A stretch of 34,923 bases of DNA from Candidatus Parcubacteria bacterium (GCA_003599175.1 QZIY01000030.1:1-34923); one strand, 5' to 3'; positions 7,089 to 13,167 are shown, numbered from the stretch's first letter. The notes: generated by a model not told the origin, from the sequence alone. Made by a program: numbers and translations.

Positions 7089-7118
7089 TATTTGCTTATT
7101 TAGCTAAATAAGCAAATA
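7089..7118. repeat. Perfect 30-bp AT-rich palindrome
   Basis: TATTTGCTTATTTAG is followed directly by its reverse complement with no loop. It sits in the divergent gap between the glmS leader (-) and the promoter of the AAK-like gene (+). It is a candidate dimeric-regulator operator, cruciform, or insulating hairpin. Confidence 0.85.
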
Positions 7119-7136
7119 CGGATTGAAGCGGAACAC

Positions 7137-7164
7137 TTGCACGTTTTTGGTGGCATGGTATTTT
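7137..7164 (+). promoter_or_regulatory. Promoter of leader L1
   Basis: TTGCAC (7137-7142), a 16-bp spacer, TATTTT (7159-7164). It would give a leader of about 175 nt before the GTG at 7347. Confidence 0.5.
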
Positions 7165-7204
7165 ATTTTTATGAATGTAATTCCGGCGCAGATCACACTT
7201 CGTC

Positions 7205-7290
7205 GTCGTACGGTACTCTCCTTGAGGCCGTTTTAGAGCGTTGGAATTACTCAAACTCTCCAAATCGGCCTCAAAAGCCGATTTTTTCGT
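7205..7290 (+). ncRNA. Attenuator-like leader RNA, copy L1
   Basis: TTGAGGCCG (7222-7230) is fully complementary to CGGCCTCAA (7266-7274). The second strand also belongs to an intrinsic terminator, AAATCGGC/GCCGATTT with a T6 tail (7262-7287), so the two helices exclude each other. Inside the first helix, AGAG/CTCT can form a stem, and TTGG (7241-7244) can pair with CCAA (7260-7263) as a pseudoknot. A GTTAGGTG/CACCTAAC hairpin follows at 7289-7320, before the Shine-Dalgarno. A related copy is at 8007-8098. I do not recognise the motif as a named riboswitch. Confidence 0.65.
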
Positions 7291-7346
7291 TAGGTGTTTT
7301 CGCGAACCGAACGCACCTAACGGTGTGTTCTTTACAGGAGGAAAAA

Positions 7347-7856
7347 GTGGGGGAATATCAATCGCGCAAGAACATTTTCGTCAAAATCACCGGCGATCTG
7401 GCCGATGACAGGGCCGATGTCCACGAATGGATCGCAGAGCGTTCTCAAGAGGGTTTTGTAGTCGTCTGCATCGGCGGCGGCACCAGGATCAGCGACATGT
7501 GTCGAGACGAGAATATTCCGTACGAATTCTGTGAGCTTGGCCGGCAGTTGCCCACTTTTAGGGCGCGGCAAAAGGCTCGGGACATTCTCGAAGAGAATCA
7601 GCAGATGATGCAGGACATGCTCGCGGCAAGAGGTATTCAAGCCAACGTCATAATCCCGGTACTCGACATTGCTTCCGTACTTTGTCATGTGAATGGTGAC
7701 GCGATGGTCCAAAACGCGTACCTTGGTTTCGACGACTTGTACGTCCTCACTCTCGAAGGTCGTGAGGACAAGAAGCGACAGCAATTCGCCAAATTGCCCA
7801 GAGTTAGCGTCGTTTCGTTTCCGCGACTCGACTCGACTTCGCGAAACGCTTTCTGA
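7347..7856 (+). CDS. Small amino-acid-kinase-fold-like protein
   Basis: The start is GTG at 7347, fixed by ACAGGAGG six nt upstream; the track ORF is longer because it runs through the leader. The 169-residue product resembles the amino acid kinase superfamily. It begins with a strand-type FVKITGDLADD, then has a glycine-rich VVVCIGGGTRIS like the GGG loop of acetylglutamate kinases. Later it has CHVNGDAMV in the place of the N-A/G-D nucleotide motif and DDLYVLTLEGRED like the LTD segment. It is much shorter than functional kinases (about 240-300 residues), so catalysis is doubtful; a ligand-sensing or degenerate role is possible. It is preceded by leader L1 and followed by its own terminator. 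The fold call is moderate. Confidence 0.7.
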   Translation: MGEYQSRKNIFVKITGDLADDRADVHEWIAERSQEGFVVVCIGGGTRISDMCRDENIPYEFCELGRQLPTFRARQKARDILEENQQMMQDMLAARGIQANVIIPVLDIASVLCHVNGDAMVQNAYLGFDDLYVLTLEGREDKKRQQFAKLPRVSVVSFPRLDSTSRNAF

Positions 7857-7873
7857 CGCGACCTCAATCAGAC

Positions 7874-7914
7874 GCAAAGAGCGGACGGTACCCGCCCGCT
7901 CTTTGCAACCTTTT
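7874..7914 (+). terminator. Intrinsic terminator of the AAK-like gene
   Basis: GCAAAGAGCGG (7874-7884) pairs with CCGCTCTTTGC (7896-7906), 11 bp, followed by AACCTTTTCC. It lies 18 nt after the stop. Confidence 0.8.
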
Positions 7915-7961
7915 CCTCAAACCTCAATCAATATGCAACTCACATATCCAAAAAGTAGACA

Positions 7962-7993
7962 CATCAAACTTTGCCGGTCGGCCATTTTTGATG
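7962..7993. repeat. Dispersed palindromic hairpin, copy B
   Basis: CATCAAA (7962-7968) pairs with TTTGATG (7987-7993), and an inner GCCG-GT-CGGC stem has the same GT loop as copy A at 4300-4333. Both copies share the frame GACACATCAA...CTTTG...CCGGTCGG...TTGATG. This copy is intergenic, just before leader L2. Confidence 0.6.
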
Positions 7994-8006
7994 CGTATTC
8001 AAACCG

Positions 8007-8098
8007 TCGTACCAGCTTCATCCATGAGGCTGGTTTTGAGTGTTGGTAAATTTTCCAAAAACGAACTCTCCAAAGCGGCCTCATCGTGAGGCCGCTTT
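8007..8098 (+). ncRNA. Attenuator-like leader RNA, copy L2
   Basis: ATGAGGCTG (8024-8032) pairs with CGGCCTCAT (8076-8084), with one G-T wobble. The second strand also forms the terminator-like hairpin AAAGCGGCCTCA-TCG-TGAGGCCGCTTT (8072-8098). As in L1, GAG/CTC and the TTGG (8043)/CCAA (8070) pseudoknot are present, and CGTCGTAC lies 12 nt before the first strand. Compared with L1, the outer T-A pair becomes A-T and a T-A pair in the terminator becomes G-C, both compensatory. The T-tail is weaker (TTTCTCGT). Confidence 0.65.
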
Positions 8099-8134
8099 CT
8101 CGTCTTGTGACGGGTGCTGATCTTTGGAGGAACT

Positions 8135-8353
8135 ATGCGCAATAGAAAATGGTTGGCTCTCTCGGCGAAACTGAATGCAGCTGGGTGGGAAGGATCCACA
8201 GACCCCCGCATCTTGCGGAGAGATTATTTTGCCGGAGACGCACGCATGCGAGAAACGCTCGAAGAAGAGGGCGATCGAACAATCTATTTCTATGCAAAAG
8301 GTTCTCGTGAATGGGTGGATCAATCATTCATCGATCCTGCAACATTCACTTGA
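8135..8353 (+). CDS. Small protein behind leader L2, unknown function
   Basis: A 72-residue protein with no recognised family. It starts MRNRKWLALSAKLNAAGW and contains acidic and aromatic segments (TLEEEGDRTIYFYAKG). There is no signal peptide or membrane segment, so it is probably cytoplasmic. The track ORF starts upstream, but TTTGGAGG four nt before the ATG at 8135 fixes this start. It has the same arrangement as the AAK-like gene 0.8 kb upstream: homologous leader, strong Shine-Dalgarno, single gene, intrinsic terminator right after the stop. The two proteins are not similar in sequence, so the shared leader suggests shared regulation of different functions. Confidence 0.75.
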   Translation: MRNRKWLALSAKLNAAGWEGSTDPRILRRDYFAGDARMRETLEEEGDRTIYFYAKGSREWVDQSFIDPATFT

Positions 8354-8358
8354 TTCCC

Positions 8359-8387
8359 GAGCGGGCGCCTTCGGCGCCCGCTTTTCT
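8359..8387 (+). terminator. Intrinsic terminator of the L2 gene
   Basis: GCGGGCGCC (8361-8369), loop TTC, GGCGCCCGC (8373-8381), then TTTTCTTT. It starts 6 nt after the stop. Confidence 0.9.
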
Positions 8388-8393
8388 TTGTAT

Positions 8394-8425
8394 AAAAACG
8401 AGAGCCACCGAGCGAGTCGGTGGCT
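8394..8425 (-). terminator. Intrinsic terminator for the minus-strand small gene
   Basis: AGCCACCGA (8403-8411) pairs with TCGGTGGCT (8417-8425). On the minus strand it is followed by CTCGTTTTTATA, and it overlaps the stop codon of the gene at 8424-8765. Confidence 0.8.
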
Positions 8426-8765
8426 AATTATGCGCGATCATAAGGGATTGCGAAGTGCCTTGTATGAGATTGGCAGCTACTTCCGCATCGCAATTAATCC
8501 CGAGAAAGATTCCGGTTCGACGTGCTCGTATGCGCGATCCTGATACGAAATAGATGGGACATCTTTTTGCCGTTGCCCCAACCATGGCATTTCGTAAACG
8601 TTCGTTTGCAGCGATTTTTCGCATCGCTGCGTCTTCCATCTTTTCCCGGTCATAATTGCGCCGCGGCCGCACGTCAAATTGCAGTAGTCCCTCGACACAA
8701 AGCGCGACAACGATATCCATCGCGCCGGCATTCCCGGGGACCTCAATGGTGATCGTGTGTCTCAT
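8424..8765 (-). CDS. Small protein downstream of metK, unknown function
   Basis: A 113-residue protein with no recognised family. It begins MRHTITIEVPGNAGAMDIVVALCVEGLLQFDVRP when read in pieces, and the middle is helical and charged (MEDAAMRKIAANERLRNAM). The track ORF extends into the metK end; the start here is set by CGGGGGAAACA directly before the ATG at 8765. It lies 61 nt downstream of metK on the same strand and has its own terminator, so it may be co-transcribed with metK or have its own promoter. A 13-codon upstream frame with its own GGGGG-type site overlaps the start. Confidence 0.7.
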   Translation of the reverse strand: MRHTITIEVPGNAGAMDIVVALCVEGLLQFDVRPRRNYDREKMEDAAMRKIAANERLRNAMVGATAKRCPIYFVSGSRIRARRTGIFLGINCDAEVAANLIQGTSQSLMIAHN

Positions 8766-8784
8766 TGTTTCCCCCGAGAGACAT
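8743..8784 (-). CDS. Possible 13-codon His-rich leader peptide
   Basis: ATG at 8784 is preceded by GCGGGGGAA and encodes MSLGGNNETHDHH followed by TGA. It overlaps the first seven codons of the small gene in another frame. The nearly identical GGGGGAAA sites before both ATGs suggest translational coupling or a duplicated start region. It may be chance. Confidence 0.3.
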   Translation of the reverse strand: MSLGGNNETHDHH

Positions 8785-8826
8785 TTCCCCCGCGAGCACA
8801 ATAACTGTTTCTGAACTTTTCTCAAG

Positions 8827-9882
8827 CTAAATCTTGATGATCTTTTCCCATGGGCGGCCGGAGACGCCGAAGTGGCCGTAGGCTGCTGTTTCTTGGTAGA
8901 TCGGACGGCGGAGATTGAGGCGCTCGATGATTGCGGCAGGGCGGAAGTCAAAATTCTTGTTGACGATCGACGTGAGATTCTTGCCCTTGTCATCAAATGC
9001 TTCCACCATCACCGGCTCTGCGCGGCCGATCGCGTAGGCGACAGAGACGAGCACTTTTTTGCCGTAGCCATTGGCGACAAGATTTTTTGCAACGAAGCGG
9101 CACATGTATGCAGCCGAGCGATCTACTTTTGTCGCATCCTTGCCGGAGAAGCATCCACCGCCGTGTGGCATAAGACCGCCGTAGGTATCGACTTGAATCT
9201 TGCGGCCAGTCAGCCCCGCATCGGCCATAAAGCCGCCCTGGATGAATTGGCCGGTCGGATTGACCAGGATTTCAATATTTTTTGTCGATCCAAGAACGGG
9301 TCGAAAGAGATGTTTGATTAATGATTCGCGGATTTCTTCTTGCGATACTTTTGCATCATGCTGTGTCGAGCAGAGCGCATTCACCACACCGCCGCCGTTG
9401 TCGATCACGACCTGCGTTTTGCCGTCGGGCTTGAGCCATTTGAGTGTCTTATCGCGTCGCAGCTTTTCGAGTCGGCGCGCGAGCGCATGTGCTAAGACGA
9501 CCCCTTTGGGGAGCATCTCCTTGGTCTCACTCGTTGCGTAGCCATACATGATGCCCTGATCGCCTGCACCACCCGTGTCGACGCCCATAGCGATGTCGCC
9601 TGATTGTTTGGCGACGCGCACCATGACTTCCAGTTTGTCGGTGTAGCCGATATCTTTGTAAACTTTGCGTGCGATTTTTTCAAAATCCACCTTTGCCTTC
9701 GTGCGTACTTCGCCGCCGATCATAAGCGCGCCATGGCTACCGAACACTTCGACGCCGGAGCGACTGAGGGGATCTTGTTTGATCATCGCGTCCAAAATCG
9801 CGTCCGAAATCTGATCACATACTTTGTCTGGGTGCCCAGAGGTGACGCTTTCAACCGTATATCGCTCTAATAGATGAAACAT
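8827..9882 (-). CDS. metK: S-adenosylmethionine synthetase MetK
   Basis: Makes SAM from methionine and ATP in the cytoplasm. The signatures are complete: ESVTSGHPDK near the N-terminus (ATP/Mg), GVDTGGAGDQGIMYGYA (methionine-binding loop), VVIDNGGG, and the second signature GGGCFSGKDATKVDRSAAY read in two parts, with a Cys where GGGAFSGKD is usual. At 351 residues it is shorter than the 380-400 of typical bacterial enzymes, mainly through shorter loops, since both ends are present (MFHLLERYTVES and PWEKIIKI). The 5' side carries a large imperfect inverted repeat instead of a recognisable SAM riboswitch. A small unknown gene follows. Confidence 0.96.
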   Translation of the reverse strand: MFHLLERYTVESVTSGHPDKVCDQISDAILDAMIKQDPLSRSGVEVFGSHGALMIGGEVRTKAKVDFEKIARKVYKDIGYTDKLEVMVRVAKQSGDIAMGVDTGGAGDQGIMYGYATSETKEMLPKGVVLAHALARRLEKLRRDKTLKWLKPDGKTQVVIDNGGGVVNALCSTQHDAKVSQEEIRESLIKHLFRPVLGSTKNIEILVNPTGQFIQGGFMADAGLTGRKIQVDTYGGLMPHGGGCFSGKDATKVDRSAAYMCRFVAKNLVANGYGKKVLVSVAYAIGRAEPVMVEAFDDKGKNLTSIVNKNFDFRPAAIIERLNLRRPIYQETAAYGHFGVSGRPWEKIIKI

Positions 9883-9897
9883 GTTAGAAATTGTTAG

Positions 9898-10051
9898 CGA
9901 ACGAAGTGAGCTTAGAATTTCTTACATCCAGCTCCAATTTTAGTTACCATTTATTATCTGACGTTGATTGCAATGCAATGTCGCGCAGATTGAGAACGGT
10001 AAATAAATTGTGCTCGAAATTGGGGCTGGATAAGAATCCTCGCTTCGCTCG
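9898..10051. repeat. 154-nt imperfect inverted repeat upstream of metK (E5)
   Basis: CGAACGAAGTGAG plus CCAGCTCCAATTT on the left matches the reverse complement of AAATTGGGGCTGG plus CTCGCTTCGCTCG on the right, with insertions. The symmetry continues inward (TACC...ATCTG...CG on both sides) to a small ATTGC/GCAAT hairpin at the centre. It lies in the divergent metK/maf gap, whose stretch of about 350 nt holds no gene. Confidence 0.7.
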
Positions 10052-10069
10052 AAATTCTTATAACGAAAA

Positions 10070-10090
10070 CATCTCCCAAAAAGGGAGATG
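10070..10090. terminator. Hairpin in the metK/maf gap
   Basis: CATCTCCC-AAAAA-GGGAGATG is flanked by AAAA and CTTT. In the minus direction it gives a stem followed by TTTTCG, so it could act as an attenuator ahead of metK or as an insulating terminator. Confidence 0.55.
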
Positions 10091-10196
10091 CTTTCGCGTA
10101 TCGTCCCATTCGGGTCCGTAGCACTTTATCTTGCGACAAGTTGCCGGCGGACTTACAACGGAATGTCCGCACTCTGGATACTTAAAACTGGTCTGG

Positions 10197-10225
10197 TTGC
10201 TATCTTACAGATTATTGTTCATGAT
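10197..10225 (+). promoter_or_regulatory. Promoter of leaderless maf
   Basis: TTGCTA, a 17-bp spacer, CATGAT, then the six bases GCAACT and ATG. The same hexanucleotide spacer precedes the pyrD-like gene. Confidence 0.5.
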
Positions 10226-10231
10226 GCAACT

Positions 10232-10810
10232 ATGCAAAAGAAAAAAGTCGTGTTGGCATCATCTTCGCCGCGACGTCGAGAGCTTTTGGAAGCTGCCGGC
10301 GTTCTGTTTGTTATCGACCCTGCAAACATTCCTGAAGATATGACGGCGAAACTCCCTGCGAAGGATCTCGTACAAAAATTGGCGCTCGAAAAAGCACAAG
10401 CAGTTGCACTCCGTTATCCAGATGCGATCGTGATCGGTGCCGACACGGTTGTTTCGATCGGGAAATTCAATTGGAGCAAACCTGAAAACGAAAAAGAAGC
10501 ACGCATGATGCTTGGGAAACTCTCCGGCAAGACGCACCATGTATGGACCGGGTTTGCGATCATCGATACCAAGAAAGGGAAGAGTCTCACTCGCGCAGTT
10601 TCCTCTGCAGTGACGCTCTTGCCGTTTACAAAAAAAGAAATTGATCGCCAGGTGAAAACAGGCGAAGCACTCGAAGGCGCCGGTGGCTACATGATTCAGA
10701 AAGGGGGAGCCGCACTCATCAAAAAAATCGACGGCGATTACACCAACATTATCGGCTTGCCGCTTGCGGCGGTGCTCTCGGAACTCAAAAAAATGGGCGT
10801 TCGTTCATGA
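10232..10810 (+). CDS. maf: Maf-family nucleoside triphosphate pyrophosphatase
   Basis: Hydrolyses non-canonical or pyrimidine NTPs to NMP plus pyrophosphate, a house-cleaning activity; Maf proteins are also tied to septum control. The start MQKKKVVLASSSPRRRELL gives the N-terminal Maf signature at the right distance, so the upstream extension of the track ORF is rejected. GADTVVSIG carries the conserved acidic residue. The KPENEKEARMML segment and EGAGGYMIQKGGAALI (GAYGIQG-type) follow, then the end DGDYTNIIGLPL. The length of 192 is normal. It is monocistronic, and perfect inverted repeat E2 begins 30 nt after the stop. Confidence 0.93.
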   Translation: MQKKKVVLASSSPRRRELLEAAGVLFVIDPANIPEDMTAKLPAKDLVQKLALEKAQAVALRYPDAIVIGADTVVSIGKFNWSKPENEKEARMMLGKLSGKTHHVWTGFAIIDTKKGKSLTRAVSSAVTLLPFTKKEIDRQVKTGEALEGAGGYMIQKGGAALIKKIDGDYTNIIGLPLAAVLSELKKMGVRS

Positions 10811-10839
10811 GACGCTACATTGCACTCATCTTGGCTTAG

Positions 10840-10929
10840 GTATACCCAGCACCAATCATCCGTTTATTGATCGTCAGCAACTTCTATATGATGAAGTAAG
10901 GATTTGCTTATGATTGGTGCTGGGTATAC
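10840..10929. repeat. Perfect 20-bp inverted repeat, 50-nt spacer (E2)
   Basis: GTATACCCAGCACCAATCAT (10840-10859) and ATGATTGGTGCTGGGTATAC (10910-10929) are exact complements around a 50-nt AT-richer spacer. It lies between maf and the yvcK -10 box, which starts 12 nt after the right arm. Confidence 0.9.
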
Positions 10930-10940
10930 AGTTTTCTGAA

Positions 10941-10946
10941 TATACC
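10941..10946 (+). promoter_or_regulatory. -10 box of leaderless yvcK
   Basis: TATACC, six bases (TATCTT), ATG. There is no Shine-Dalgarno. The -35 region would fall in the right arm of E2. Confidence 0.5.
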
Positions 10947-10952
10947 TATCTT

Positions 10953-11900
10953 ATGAAGAAAGTCGTCACCATCGGTGGGGGATCCGGCAGTTATGCCGTG
11001 CTTTCCGGCCTTAAGGCATTTGATCTCGACATCACGGCGGTGGTTTCGATGTTTGATTCGGGCGGTTCCACAGGAGTCCTTCGCGATGAGTTTGGCGTCT
11101 TGCCGCCAGGCGATGTGCGCCGCTGTCTCATCGCACTTTCCGAAGGGGAGCGCGCAACCATCCTCAGAGATCTCTTTAATTTTCGATTCAATGGAGGCAG
11201 TACGTTGAGTGGTCACAGCTTCGGCAATCTTTTCCTCACCGCACTCACCTCGATTTACGGCAGCGATATCGAAGCGATCCGCAAGGCATCGGAAGTGCTC
11301 GATATCAAAGGACGTGTCTTGCCCGTATCGCTCGATTCATCGCATGTACACGCGACGCTCGAAGACGGCACCGAAATCGTGGGCGAGACCAATATCGATG
11401 AACCGAAACACGATGGCAACCTGCGCATCGTCGATGTTGTGCTTTCGCCGCCCGCACGTATCTACGAAGAAACGGCCGACGCGATCCGCACTGCAGACAT
11501 CGTCGTGGTTGCGCCCGGCGATCTCTACACCTCGCTTGTGCCGAACCTGCTTGTAGAGGGGATGAAAGAAGCACTCGCCGCCTCCAAGGCAAAGAAAGTA
11601 TTCGTCTGCTCACTCATGACGAAGTGGGGCGAAACCAATGGCTTTGCCGCATCAGATTTTGTCAAAGAACTTTTGCGCTACAGTGGGCTTGATATGTGCG
11701 ATTATGTGATTTGCAATACGGAAGAGATGCCGGCCGAACTCACCGAAAATTATGCCAAAGAACAAAAGCACCCGCTCGTCTGCGACAAGGAAAACCTCAA
11801 GAAATACGCCAAAAACGTGATTACCGGCGACTTTTTCTCTTCGGCCGATATCGCACGTCATGATCCGGAAAAGATCGGGCGAGTGATATCAGAGCTCTGA
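10953..11900 (+). CDS. yvcK: YvcK/GlmR family (CofD-like) protein
   Basis: A 315-residue member of the CofD/YvcK family. In Bacillus, YvcK (GlmR) binds UDP-GlcNAc and steers carbon toward cell-wall precursors by acting on GlmS. Diagnostic pieces are the N-terminal KKVVTIGGGSGSYAVLSGL, the phosphate-binding DSGGSTGVLRDEFGVLPPGD, the GHSFGNLFLTAL motif, and the central VVAPGDLYTSLVPNLLV. The start MKKVV at 10953 is preferred because a -10 box lies 6 nt upstream and the family usually begins this way. GlmS is encoded in the same window, which fits a conserved functional link, though they are not in one operon. Confidence 0.92.
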   Translation: MKKVVTIGGGSGSYAVLSGLKAFDLDITAVVSMFDSGGSTGVLRDEFGVLPPGDVRRCLIALSEGERATILRDLFNFRFNGGSTLSGHSFGNLFLTALTSIYGSDIEAIRKASEVLDIKGRVLPVSLDSSHVHATLEDGTEIVGETNIDEPKHDGNLRIVDVVLSPPARIYEETADAIRTADIVVVAPGDLYTSLVPNLLVEGMKEALAASKAKKVFVCSLMTKWGETNGFAASDFVKELLRYSGLDMCDYVICNTEEMPAELTENYAKEQKHPLVCDKENLKKYAKNVITGDFFSSADIARHDPEKIGRVISEL

Positions 11901-11915
11901 ATCCGGAAAGAGCGG

Positions 11916-11921
11916 TACAAT
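11916..11921 (+). promoter_or_regulatory. -10 box of the Gmad2 protein gene
   Basis: TACAAT lies 18 nt before the 11940 ATG, leaving room for AGGAG at 11934-11938. This gene is therefore led by a short untranslated region, unlike its leaderless neighbours. Confidence 0.4.
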
Positions 11922-11939
11922 ATATACGTCTATAGGAGA

Positions 11940-12455
11940 ATGGTGGCTGCTATGATGTCTACAAAGACCTGGCTCGTGGTCATATTTATCCTCTTCGTCA
12001 TCATTGTGGTGATGCTCGGATTTTTGATTACGCTCCCCACATCGAAGCCCTCTCCCGATATCATCGCGGCCACCTCGACGACCGAAGAAGAAGCTCCGCC
12101 GCCGACTGAAGAGGAAGAATCAGAAAAGCCGCTTTCAAGCCGTGTGGTGGTGACCAGTCCGCAAGCAAAGCAGCTTCTCGGTCATATGTTTACCGTCGCG
12201 GGCGTCGCACCCGGACCGTGGTTTTTTGAAGCGCAGTTTCCGATGCAGGTACGCGATATGGAGGGCAATGTCGTGGGCCGTGCGACCGCAACGGCGCAAG
12301 GCGAATGGATGACGACGGAGCTCGTCACCTTTACCGCCACCATGCAGATCGACGCGACATTTCATGGAGATGCGAAATTGATTTTGATAAAGGATAATCC
12401 GTCGGGCCTTCCGGAGCATGATGATGCAGTCGAGATTCCCATAACTATCGATTAA
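11940..12455 (+). CDS. Membrane-anchored Gmad2-domain protein
   Basis: Surface protein with one N-terminal transmembrane segment (about residues 10-31) and an acidic Pro/Thr/Glu linker (TSTTEEEAPPPTEEEESE). A C-terminal immunoglobulin-like Gmad2 domain follows (from about residue 68: VVVTSPQAKQ, then GPWFFEAQFPMQVRDMEG, GEWMTTELVTF). Gmad2 is known from spore-germination GerM-type proteins but is widespread in non-sporulating bacteria, with unknown ligand. The 171-residue count uses the ATG at 11940; AGGAG at 11934-11938 is too close to it, so an inner GTG (11943) or ATG (11952) may be the true start. The next gene begins 15 nt after the stop. Confidence 0.85.
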   Translation: MVAAMMSTKTWLVVIFILFVIIVVMLGFLITLPTSKPSPDIIAATSTTEEEAPPPTEEEESEKPLSSRVVVTSPQAKQLLGHMFTVAGVAPGPWFFEAQFPMQVRDMEGNVVGRATATAQGEWMTTELVTFTATMQIDATFHGDAKLILIKDNPSGLPEHDDAVEIPITID

Positions 12456-12464
12456 GGGTACGAT
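12436..12464 (+). promoter_or_regulatory. Promoter of leaderless nth
   Basis: TTCCCA, a 17-bp spacer, TACGAT, then six bases (TGCCGC) and ATG. The promoter overlaps the end of the preceding gene. Confidence 0.45.
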
Positions 12465-12470
12465 TGCCGC

Positions 12471-13166
12471 ATGAGTGCGGTACGGAATAAAAATGCGGGC
12501 TTTGCCTCGCCGGAGCCTGAAAGGCGAAGGCGGGCGCGCAAGATCGTCGCGTTCCTGAAAAAAAACTACCCCAAGCCTAAGAGTGAGCTCACATACAAAA
12601 CACAATTTCAATTTGTGGTTGCGGTGATGCTTTCCGCACAGTGCACCGACAAAGTGGTCAATCGCGTCACCGACACACTTTTCAAAAAGTACAAAACGCC
12701 GGCTGATTTCGCCAAAGCCGATCTTGCTACGTTAACTAAGGAAATTTCTTCCGTCACCTTTTTCCAAAACAAAGCCAAGGCAGTGATTGCGGCAGCAAAA
12801 AAGGTGGTCGAGGATTTCGGCGGCAAGGTACCGAAGAACGCGCATGACCTCCAGACACTTCCGGGCGTTGGCTACAAGACCGCACACGTGATTATGGGCG
12901 AGCTTTTTGATGAATGGCCGGGCATCCCGACTGATACCCACGTACGTCGTTTTGCGCTCCGTTTTGATCTCACGCACCACAAGGATCTTAATAAGATTTC
13001 AAAAGACCTCGAGGCCCTCGTGCCCGAAAAAGACTGGAAATACGTCAACAATGGACTTGTGCTGTATGGCAGGTATATTTGTCCGGCGCATAAACACGAT
13101 TGCAGCGGCCACAAGCTGACCGCTATCTGGCCGGAATCACGCACGATCTGGCCTCGGGCCAAATAA
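12471..13166 (+). CDS. nth: Endonuclease III-like DNA glycosylase/AP lyase lacking the FeS cluster
   Basis: Bifunctional base-excision-repair enzyme for oxidised pyrimidines. The HhH-GPD core is intact: VAVMLSAQCTDK, the helix-hairpin-helix LPGVGYKTAHVI with the catalytic lysine K136, and the catalytic aspartate D155 in PTDTHVRR. The C-terminal C-x6-C-x2-C-x5-C cluster motif is degenerate: GRYICPAHKHDC keeps the first two cysteines (204, 211), then has His214 and no fourth cysteine. A normal 4Fe-4S cluster is therefore unlikely. The length of 231 is slightly longer than E. coli Nth because of a basic N-terminal extension. An alpha/beta hydrolase starts 2 nt after the stop, so they form an operon. 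Confidence 0.92.
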   Translation: MSAVRNKNAGFASPEPERRRRARKIVAFLKKNYPKPKSELTYKTQFQFVVAVMLSAQCTDKVVNRVTDTLFKKYKTPADFAKADLATLTKEISSVTFFQNKAKAVIAAAKKVVEDFGGKVPKNAHDLQTLPGVGYKTAHVIMGELFDEWPGIPTDTHVRRFALRFDLTHHKDLNKISKDLEALVPEKDWKYVNNGLVLYGRYICPAHKHDCSGHKLTAIWPESRTIWPRAK

Positions 13167-13167
13167 C

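Noticed and set aside
7289-7320. Integron attC site (GTTAGGTG...CACCTAAC)
   Set aside because: The order is GTTRRRY then RYYYAAC, the reverse of attC, and no integrase is present; it fits a leader hairpin better.
9883-10231. SAM riboswitch before metK
   Set aside because: None of the conserved SAM-I/II/III core strings are seen; only a large imperfect palindrome.
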